A stretch of 52,657 nt of DNA from Bacteroidota bacterium. GTDB lineage: Bacteria; Bacteroidota; Bacteroidia; B-17B0; Aurantibacillaceae. Below the pieces are notes generated by a model. It searched no databases and had not been told where the DNA came from. It saw only the letters and a list, made by a program, of their open reading frames with translations. Of this stretch, positions 8,522 to 14,619 are shown one piece after another. Numbering within the stretch: the first letter of the stretch is position 1; each line of letters starts with the position of its first letter. Location: assembly GCA_030681615.1 (NCBI GenBank), contig JAUXSA010000157.1:1-52657 (forward strand), given 5' to 3'. Made by a program: the position numbers and the translations under genes.

Positions 8522-10876
8522 TCATATTTTTATTCCAATAACACAAACGTCGTCAACCTGTTCCAGGTTTCCTTTCCATTTGTCAAATGCAATATTTAAT
8601 TTTTCTTTTTGAACTGACATTTCTTCGTTTACATTTTGTAACAAAATCGATTTCAGTTGCTTGTACTTAAATTTCTTTCCTTTTTCACCGCCAAATTGAT
8701 CGGCAAAACCATCAGTAAATAAATAAATGCTATCGTTTTTACTTAAGCTTATTTTATGAGTTGTAAAAGGTTTGGCTTCTGCATATTTACCAATTGGCTG
8801 TTTATCCGGTTTAATTTCTCTAACATCTTTTTCATTCGCAGAAATGATCCACAGCGAATTATTTGCGCCGGCCCAGAGTAATTCGTTTGTTGTTTTATTT
8901 AAACAACATAAACTAATATCCATACCATCTTTTACATCTTTATCACTTTTCTCAAAAGTAGCAATAACCAATTCGCGGGTTTTATCTAAAATTTTTCCGG
9001 GATCTTTTATACCAAATTCTAAAACCGTTCTGTTTAATGCATTACTGCAAACTACCGACACCAACGCACCGGGAACACCATGACCCGTACAATCAGCAGC
9101 TGCAAAAAATACTAAATCTGCGGTTGGCAGTTGTTCAGTCTTCGATGACTGGCGACTGTCAACTAACGACTGTTGACTGATGCTTTCCATCCAGTAAAAA
9201 TCTCCGGCAACAATATCTTTTGGTTTGTATAGAATAAAACTATTTTTAAGATTTTCTTTCCAAAAAATATCGGCGGGTAAAATTGCTTCCTGCAATCGTT
9301 TAGCATAAGTAATTGAATCCAATATCTCTTTCTGCTTTTCTTCTATCAAATGTTTTTGACCTTCTACTTCACTCTTCTGTAACTCAATAATATTCTTTTG
9401 CTTTTGCGTGATCTTAAAACGGTTAAACATAAAACCCGCAAAAACAATCACCAATAAAAGTCCGCCATACAAGGCAATACGTTGTGTTTTTTCTTGTTTG
9501 ATCTGTGCTTCCTGTTTCGCAAGTTTAATATCAGTCAGTTTTCTTTCATCTGCACTTTTAATACTGTCTGCCGATACCTTTTTTTCATACTCATATTGAA
9601 ATTGTTGTTTTAGGGATGCTTTACGGTTTTCAATATTATTTACACTATCTTTCATCAACGTATAAAGCTCAAGCATTTCTAATGCTTTGGCAGGTTTATT
9701 AGTGAATTTATAGATCGGTAACATTAACGCCGAAGAGAGTCTTATAAGATGTGGCGCCCCTACTTCTTTAGCAAGAACTAAACTTTTTAATCCTACCTCT
9801 TCTGCTTTTGCAAAATTTCCCATCTTAATATAATAACTTCCAAGGTTTTTATATGCTAAACATGTACCTTCTTTATAATTTATTTCTTCATTAACTTTTA
9901 AAGCTTTCTCAAAGTATTCAAAGCACTTTGGCATATTATCCAACGAGTAATAAACAGATCCTAAATTATTGCATATGATGCCAATACCTTTTTTATCATT
10001 TATCTCTTCTTTTATTTTTAAACTTTGAAGAGACACATCAATTGATTTTTGAAGCTGGTTTTCTTCTCTATAAATTACTGATATATTATTTAACAAAATG
10101 CTTATACCAATTTTATTATTTGCTTCTTGTTTTAATTTAAATGCTTTTTCATAGTATTCAAGTGCTGTTTTACGGTTCTTTTGCGCATCATAGATCCCGG
10201 CAATATTTGTAAGTGAATTGGCAATACCGCTTTTATCTCCTTCTTCTTCCTGGATCTTTAAAGCCCTGTGAAAATATTCAAGCGCTAAAGGAATATTACC
10301 TTGCCGCTCATAAATTGAACCAATATTTACAAGTACAGTAGATGTGCCCAATTTATTTTTTAATTTCTCAAATATTTTTAAAGATCTTTTAAAGTATTCA
10401 AGTCCTTTTATTCCATCACCTGTATGTGTATAGATCAATCCAATATTATTTGTAACAGTGGCCATTCCGGCATAGTCTTCGATCTCTTCTTTTATTTTAA
10501 AAGCTTCTTCGTAGTAAGCGATACACTTAGAGACATCGCCTGCTTCCTGTTGCAAAATGCCCATGTTATTAATTGCATCTGCAAGAAATCTCATGTAAAA
10601 AATATACAAAGGTTTTCCTTTTGTTTCTGTTTTTAATTTTTCTTTTGCAAAAGCATGCATCTGATCATTATAAACAGGCCATTCTTTTTCGGAAGCATTT
10701 TCAGTTAGAACACTTAGTGTTTTTATTTTTACAGTATCATTTTTTTCTGAAGCAAGAACTTTTTTGAGAGAATCGATGGTTCGACTTTGCTCACCACTTG
10801 TATTTTGCGCAACAATAAAATTGCAACATCTTATTAAAAAAATAACAAGAAGATTTATTTTAAAAAAACCGGTCAT
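8522..10876 (-). CDS. TPR-repeat membrane protein with SpoIIE-type PP2C phosphatase domain
   Basis: A 784-residue signalling protein. A signal peptide (1-23) is followed by a long TPR array (about 90-390; repeated units such as ALEYFHRALKIQEEEGDKSGIA). A single membrane helix lies at about 467-486, then a coiled coil (490-530), then a SpoIIE-like serine/threonine phosphatase domain (about 545-784). Phosphatase marks are GDFYWME, AAADCTGHGVPGALVS with the metal-binding Asp, and DSIYLFTDGFADQFGG. The topology puts the TPRs in the periplasm as a sensor and the phosphatase in the cytosol. Such enzymes usually dephosphorylate STAS anti-anti-sigma factors. Residues about 563-582 (ISQQSLVDSRQSSKTEQLPT) look like an insert, and the DNA there is an AGTC-rich repeat. 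A transcriptional partner is not visible. Confidence 0.88.
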   Translation of the reverse strand: MTGFFKINLLVIFLIRCCNFIVAQNTSGEQSRTIDSLKKVLASEKNDTVKIKTLSVLTENASEKEWPVYNDQMHAFAKEKLKTETKGKPLYIFYMRFLADAINNMGILQQEAGDVSKCIAYYEEAFKIKEEIEDYAGMATVTNNIGLIYTHTGDGIKGLEYFKRSLKIFEKLKNKLGTSTVLVNIGSIYERQGNIPLALEYFHRALKIQEEEGDKSGIANSLTNIAGIYDAQKNRKTALEYYEKAFKLKQEANNKIGISILLNNISVIYREENQLQKSIDVSLQSLKIKEEINDKKGIGIICNNLGSVYYSLDNMPKCFEYFEKALKVNEEINYKEGTCLAYKNLGSYYIKMGNFAKAEEVGLKSLVLAKEVGAPHLIRLSSALMLPIYKFTNKPAKALEMLELYTLMKDSVNNIENRKASLKQQFQYEYEKKVSADSIKSADERKLTDIKLAKQEAQIKQEKTQRIALYGGLLLVIVFAGFMFNRFKITQKQKNIIELQKSEVEGQKHLIEEKQKEILDSITYAKRLQEAILPADIFWKENLKNSFILYKPKDIVAGDFYWMESISQQSLVDSRQSSKTEQLPTADLVFFAAADCTGHGVPGALVSVVCSNALNRTVLEFGIKDPGKILDKTRELVIATFEKSDKDVKDGMDISLCCLNKTTNELLWAGANNSLWIISANEKDVREIKPDKQPIGKYAEAKPFTTHKISLSKNDSIYLFTDGFADQFGGEKGKKFKYKQLKSILLQNVNEEMSVQKEKLNIAFDKWKGNLEQVDDVCVIGIKI
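9130..9185 (-). repeat. AGTC-rich repeat inside the phosphatase gene
   Basis: Read on the minus strand, this stretch holds CAGTCAACAGTC, GTTGACAGTC, CCAGTC and AAGACTG within about 45 bases. It stays in frame and encodes a polar Ser/Gln-rich loop between the first two conserved blocks of the SpoIIE domain. Confidence 0.6.
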
Positions 10877-10960
10877 TATGCAAGAACAAGATAATAATAA
10901 CCTCTTAAAATAAGCTAATTTTAAAGCTAAATTATTAAGAAAATATGGGTTTGACTGTGA

Positions 10961-11677
10961 TTAATTAAGGTTAAGTCCAAATGCCAAACCTAACCAGGGC
11001 TTTTGCTGGTAGATCCAAAAATCTTTATTCTCATCCAAAAGGTCATCAAAACCAAGCGCCAAACCAATTGTAAAATTATTAATACCAATAATGGCACTAA
11101 GGCCTTTTGACCAAGCCACGCCATCGTACTCATAACCTACAACATTGTTTGTAACCCATGGGTTTATTGCTGTACCGCCAATACCTGTAAATACACCAAA
11201 CGAAAAACCGTAATGCGTGGTTTGTCGTTCAAATTTCTTCAATGGCGTTTCTTTATACTTTAATTGATAAACATCATTTCGTAAACCAAAATAAACAGCG
11301 CCATTTAAATTGGTATTAAATTGCTGCGGAAAACCTCTTTGCGTTGGCCTGAATTTAAAGGGCATGGTTACAAAATCCACATCAAAACTTGGTTGGCGAA
11401 AATATTTTGAATTTTCATTGATGCGCGAAGTTTTTTGCACGAATGCTAACCGGGTTTGGTAAGAAGTGTCAACCGTTTTTAATTGTTTATCATATTTGTA
11501 AACGTAAACTGTATCTACCTCATTATCTATATAAACTTTTTCAGTTTTAGCAGAAAAGGACTTGCTCTTATAATAACCATTGGCCAATTGATACTTAGGT
11601 GAATTTTTTATAACACCGCAACTATGCAATAGTAACATTACCATACCAGATATAAAAAGTTGCTTATACAGTTTCAT
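10961..11677 (-). CDS. hypothetical outer-membrane-associated lipoprotein, 238 aa
   Basis: The signal peptide ends in LHSC-G (cysteine at residue 20), so this is a lipoprotein. The mature part has a polar first half that includes DTVYVYKYDKQLKTVDTSYQTR. A second half is rich in aromatic residues and glycine in an alternating pattern (YGFSFGVFTGIGGTAINPWV, INNFTIGLALGFDDL), ending GLAFGLNLN. That alternation and the aromatic/asparagine end suggest beta strands of a small barrel or a surface beta domain. I do not recognise the family. It lies 84 bases downstream of the start of the phosphatase gene on the same strand and has its own upstream gap. Confidence 0.7.
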   Translation of the reverse strand: MKLYKQLFISGMVMLLLHSCGVIKNSPKYQLANGYYKSKSFSAKTEKVYIDNEVDTVYVYKYDKQLKTVDTSYQTRLAFVQKTSRINENSKYFRQPSFDVDFVTMPFKFRPTQRGFPQQFNTNLNGAVYFGLRNDVYQLKYKETPLKKFERQTTHYGFSFGVFTGIGGTAINPWVTNNVVGYEYDGVAWSKGLSAIIGINNFTIGLALGFDDLLDENKDFWIYQQKPWLGLAFGLNLN

Positions 11678-11700
11678 ATTAAAATTTATAAATATATCAA

Positions 11701-11728
11701 TCCCCCTTACCCCCTTTTCTAAGGGGGA
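11701..11728. repeat. C5T2A inverted repeat
   Basis: TCCCCCTTA (11701-11709) and TAAGGGGGA (11720-11728) pair perfectly over a 10-base loop. The inner CCCCTT (11711-11716) can compete for the same right arm. Nothing else was recognised in the 208-base gap 11678-11885. Confidence 0.65.
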
Positions 11729-11885
11729 ATTGGAATCCTAAATTACTCAAAGATCTATAAACTCAAAAGCAGCCGCTGGTTTTTTTACCGGTTTTGGCTA
11801 TTTAAACGAGTCCCTACCAAAAAGCCGGAACATTATGGAACTACTTTAGGCATAAATTTAGCTTGTTATAGATCAAATATATACT

Positions 11886-12335
11886 ATGACACAGATAAAA
11901 ATATTGGTGAATAATATCCATGATGTAACACACCGCGCAGCTGCAGAGACAGAATTAAACGTGTATTTAAAAACAGGCTGGAAAGTACAGGAGACCCACC
12001 AACACATGGATGCTGATAATGGCTCCTTACTATTGACTACCATTCTTACAAAAGAGGGAGATGATACCGAAAAAACGGAAAGTAGCAAGCAGGAAACAGT
12101 GAAACATAGCGAGAACAAAAACTCTATCTTAAAAACCGATCAACAGAATACTGTAAAGGAAGTTAAAGAAGAGAAAACAAAAGAGGGCAACGAAGAAAAC
12201 AAAAACGATCCGGAAAGTTCGGAAAAAGAGAAAGAGTCTTCAAAAACCTTAGCCGCCAAAAAGGAAACAAAAGAAACAAAAGAGGGCGTAAGTGATGAAA
12301 TTGAACAATTTGATCCTGAAGAAAAAACATCATAA
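11886..12335 (+). CDS. hypothetical protein with DUF4177-like N-terminus and K/E-rich tail
   Basis: Residues 2-58 form a small alpha/beta domain (IKILVNNIHDVTH, then a helix, then GWKVQETHQH and SLLLTTILTK). The 'LN..L..GW.V' core resembles DUF4177-type domains; this is a weak match by eye. Residues 60-149 are low complexity, almost only Lys, Glu, Ser, Thr and Asn, with repeated KEGNEENKND and KETKETKEG runs, and are expected to be disordered. There is no signal peptide, so it is probably cytosolic. It is flanked by a C-rich inverted repeat upstream and a weak terminator downstream, with the toxin-antitoxin operon converging on it. The function is unknown. Confidence 0.7.
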   Translation: MTQIKILVNNIHDVTHRAAAETELNVYLKTGWKVQETHQHMDADNGSLLLTTILTKEGDDTEKTESSKQETVKHSENKNSILKTDQQNTVKEVKEEKTKEGNEENKNDPESSEKEKESSKTLAAKKETKETKEGVSDEIEQFDPEEKTS

Positions 12336-12385
12336 ACAGCATATTATTGTAGAAATAGTTCTACGTAAAATAGGTCTATAAAAGC

Positions 12386-12417
12386 AAAAACTCGGTTGTA
12401 ATGAGCGGGAGTTTTTT
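12386..12417 (+). terminator. weak hairpin terminator
   Basis: AAAAACTC (12386-12393) pairs with GAGTTTTT (12409-12416) around a 15-base loop, followed by further T. It lies between the K/E-rich gene and the convergent hipT-like gene. Confidence 0.5.
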
Positions 12418-12444
12418 TCTATCTAATACTTCCAATAGTTAGCA

Positions 12445-13770
12445 TCACTTTATCCATTCACAATTTAATTCCATACTAAAATCGTCAATTGGTAACGATA
12501 CTTTTATTTTTGCCGTAACTTTTTTTCTTCCTTCAGGAAGTATTAAGTCAATATATTTTGTTTCTTTAGTGATAAAAAACAAATTATTAGTCAATTTGAT
12601 ATTTACAAATAAATCGCCTAATGGAAATTCACGAACTGTTTTATGTTTCCCATCATCAATATTTATTTCTATGATAAATTTATTTTTTAAAGCGATTGGC
12701 TCAAGATGGATATTAAACAAACGAAGAGAACTAAAACTATTATCTATCGGAACGCTCCATGTGCGAAGTTTCATTCCTTCTTTATTTTTATAAAATCTGT
12801 AAGGAGGGAATTCGGGTTTATTTAGAGGAATATTAATTATCCTAGAGAGTCGCTCATCAAAAAGATCTTTATACTTTTCTTTGTTTTCTGATGATAAGAA
12901 TGAATTATCTATCCATTCTAAAGCAATATTCCTTTTAGTTATAAATTTTCTGAATACATTTTCTATTTGCTTTTCATTTAATCCAAGATCTGCTCCAAAC
13001 AGTTCAAACTGATATTGTTTTAATCGATTCCTTTCTCTTCTTATTGATAGGGCCATTTCATCCTTGTCACTCGGGTATACTAATGCTACATTTAACAGAT
13101 CATATGCGGGAGCTAATAACCATTCTCTACCATTGTTGATCATAGAAAAGTTCTTTAAATGCATATCATTATTACATGTTAAAAAACTAAACACAGTCAG
13201 TTCAAAAAAATAAGATATATCTAATAATGTGTTACTCGAATATTTATTTATTGCATCGCCAATCTTTTCCATTGAACTTTTATATTTATCAACAGCTTCC
13301 ACAATTTGATACATATCTATCATATGTATTTTATCTCCTTTATTTTTCCTGTCAATCCGCTTAGTTATGTAACAAAGTTCTCCTGATTGCAAACGTATAA
13401 GACTTGATGGCACTACACTTACTCCGAATGCCTCTGCAATGCGCATTGTTACATGTTCATCTTCCGGCATCTCTTTATATTCTGAAGGTGGCTTTAAAAT
13501 ATAGTTTCCATCCAGCGCACCTACAACTGTTAGTCTGTCTTTTCCATTTCCAAATTCTTTATTTATTTGACTAAGTGATAATTTTGGTTGTACACCTGGC
13601 ACAGCAATTTTACGTTCAATAACATTCATTGCTAGCTGACTCATTTGATCAAGTGTATATGCTAACACCGGCGCATCTTTAACACCAAAAAATTCCATGC
13701 TGCAATGCTCATGAAAATCGCTCTCATTATTTTCTAATGTCTTATAACAATATAAACACTTATTCTTCAT
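12445..13770 (-). CDS. HipT-like Ser/Thr kinase toxin with C-terminal extension
   Basis: A 441-residue HipA-family kinase that lacks the N-terminal HipA subdomain, which is the separate gene just upstream, as in HipBST systems. Residues 5-23 form a C-x2-C...H-x-H-C knuckle. The glycine-rich loop is AVPGVQPKLS (56-65). The ATP-binding lysine is in ILKP (93), the catalytic segment NDMHLKN has Asp202, and PAYD has metal-binding Asp224. E. coli HipT, as I recall it, has Ser-Ile-Ser before GVQ and autophosphorylates there; here it is Ala-Val-Pro. The kinase core ends near 315, and residues about 320-441 are an extra beta-rich region. E. coli HipT is shorter by roughly 100 residues. It starts 11 bases inside the hipS-like gene. 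The target is unknown; TrpS and GltX are the targets of known relatives. Confidence 0.85.
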   Translation of the reverse strand: MKNKCLYCYKTLENNESDFHEHCSMEFFGVKDAPVLAYTLDQMSQLAMNVIERKIAVPGVQPKLSLSQINKEFGNGKDRLTVVGALDGNYILKPPSEYKEMPEDEHVTMRIAEAFGVSVVPSSLIRLQSGELCYITKRIDRKNKGDKIHMIDMYQIVEAVDKYKSSMEKIGDAINKYSSNTLLDISYFFELTVFSFLTCNNDMHLKNFSMINNGREWLLAPAYDLLNVALVYPSDKDEMALSIRRERNRLKQYQFELFGADLGLNEKQIENVFRKFITKRNIALEWIDNSFLSSENKEKYKDLFDERLSRIINIPLNKPEFPPYRFYKNKEGMKLRTWSVPIDNSFSSLRLFNIHLEPIALKNKFIIEINIDDGKHKTVREFPLGDLFVNIKLTNNLFFITKETKYIDLILPEGRKKVTAKIKVSLPIDDFSMELNCEWIK

Positions 13771-14095
13771 CCAATAGAGTTATTGGTTTTACACTTACTG
13801 CACCGATGCAATTTTCACAACATGCCATTAATAAACCCATTCGATCATTCTTATTTATTTTCCAGTTTGTCGAAGCTATATTCAGTAACCATCCTTCAGG
13901 AATTAATCCATCAAAAAATTGAAAAAGCCTTTTATCAACATATTCTTTTTTTTGAACTGGCATTGTAAATGTTAGAAACTGATCAGGATATTTCTCTACG
14001 TACTCTTCATCATATTTGAAAATATACTCTCCATCATCTGTTTCTGTAAGTAAGCCAGCTACTATATCTTTATAAAATATTTCTGCTTGTCTCAT
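13760..14095 (-). CDS. HipS-like subunit (HipA N-terminal subdomain as a separate protein)
   Basis: A 111-residue protein equal to the first subdomain of HipA. It has the marks LTETDDGEYIFKYDEEYV, FLTFTMPVQKKEY, FFDGLIPEGWL (Trp69) and NDRMGLLMACCENCIGAVSV. In the E. coli HipBST system, as I recall it, HipS is the antitoxin that blocks the HipT active site with a tryptophan of this region; Trp69 is the likely counterpart. It overlaps hipB by the four bases ATGA (14092-14095) and the kinase gene by 11 bases, so the three are translationally coupled. The split is not a frameshift: both halves have their own start and stop, and the overlap is clean. Confidence 0.85.
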   Translation of the reverse strand: MRQAEIFYKDIVAGLLTETDDGEYIFKYDEEYVEKYPDQFLTFTMPVQKKEYVDKRLFQFFDGLIPEGWLLNIASTNWKINKNDRMGLLMACCENCIGAVSVKPITLLDEE

Positions 14096-14301
14096 TTATT
14101 CAAATCTTTACTATTTACTGGCGCTAATTCATGTCCAAACATTTTCAATACTTGATTTACACTACCAAGATTTAAATTCACTTGACCTTGTTCTATCTTT
14201 CTTATTACAGTTAATGCAACTCCTGCGCGTTCTGCAAATTCAGTTTGAGTAAGATTAGCTTGCTTTCTTTTTTCTTTTACGAATCCTGGTAAATTTTTCA
14301 T
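14092..14301 (-). CDS. HipB-like XRE-family antitoxin/repressor
   Basis: A 69-residue Cro/C1-type helix-turn-helix protein (KEKRKQANLTQTEFAERAG then LTVIRKIEQGQVNLNLGSVNQVLKMFGHEL). This is the usual HipB size and layout, with a short basic tail. It is the first gene of a hipB-hipS-hipT-like operon. The start at 14301 sits inside the first of three inverted repeats upstream, and an exact TATATTTG -7 box lies 26 bases upstream of the start codon. It is therefore expected to repress its own operon by covering promoter and start, as HipB does in E. coli. Confidence 0.85.
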   Translation of the reverse strand: MKNLPGFVKEKRKQANLTQTEFAERAGVALTVIRKIEQGQVNLNLGSVNQVLKMFGHELAPVNSKDLNK

Positions 14302-14320
14302 TATATGTAATTAAATATAA
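14301..14320 (-). promoter_or_regulatory. candidate HipB operator O1
   Basis: TTATAT-N8-ATATAA inverted repeat (6-8-6). E. coli HipB binds TATCC-N8-GGATA, so the 8-base spacer fits. The site touches the hipB start codon and the expected transcription start. Confidence 0.65.
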
Positions 14321-14326
14321 TTTATA

Positions 14327-14334
14327 CAAATATA
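14327..14334 (-). promoter_or_regulatory. hipBST -7 promoter box
   Basis: On the minus strand this reads TATATTTG, a full match to TAnnTTTG. It lies between operators O1 and O2. A -33 box is not clear, which is usual for repressed AT-rich promoters. Confidence 0.55.
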
Positions 14335-14340
14335 ATAATA

Positions 14341-14360
14341 TTATATGTAATTAAATATAA
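14341..14360 (-). promoter_or_regulatory. candidate HipB operator O2
   Basis: Identical to O1, as part of a 23-base direct repeat (14300-14322 and 14340-14362). Its centre is exactly 40 bp from that of O1, and it covers the expected -33 region. Confidence 0.65.
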
Positions 14361-14368
14361 TTATTAAT

Positions 14369-14412
14369 ATATATTATAAAATATATGTAAATGCATATAT
14401 TTTATAATATAT
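14369..14412 (-). promoter_or_regulatory. candidate HipB operator O3, extended palindrome
   Basis: The ATATAT-N8-ATATAT core at 14381-14400 is again 40 bp on from O2. It lies in a longer palindrome with perfect 18-bp arms (14369-14386 and 14395-14412) around GTAAATGC. It is too AT-rich to be a terminator. Confidence 0.6.
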
Positions 14413-14619
14413 TAAAAATCAATTAGTTAAAATAATTAAATGATAACATAAAAAAATGTGGATTAAAATAGCGTGAAAAATAACTAATAATTTATTTGAT
14501 TTTTAAATAATTAGGGTGGTACCTTTATTTTTACAAAAAAGGTACCACGGTTTATTAGGATTACATATAGAATCGAATCCAAATCTGCAATCTCAAAAAA
14601 AATATCGTACGGCCCTTTT
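14413..14619. other. gap between uvrA end and the hipBST operators
   Basis: With the operator array this makes a 318-base region without a gene. It is AT-rich. The only other structure is a perfect 11-bp inverted repeat GTGGTACCTTT (14516-14526) / AAAGGTACCAC (14538-14548). It lies past the uvrA stop and might help end uvrA transcription, although no T run follows on that strand. I see no RNA gene or coding frame. Confidence 0.6.

Noticed and set aside
13760-14095. The HipS/HipT split as a frameshifted hipA
   Set aside because: Both parts have their own start and a clean overlap, and the layout matches HipBST systems. Simple joining would also leave the kinase loop and the Cys/His knuckle between the domains.
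14369-14412. Reading the longest AT palindrome as a terminator
   Set aside because: It has almost no G or C in the stem and no T tail, and it keeps the exact spacing of the two operator-like repeats, so an operator is the better reading.
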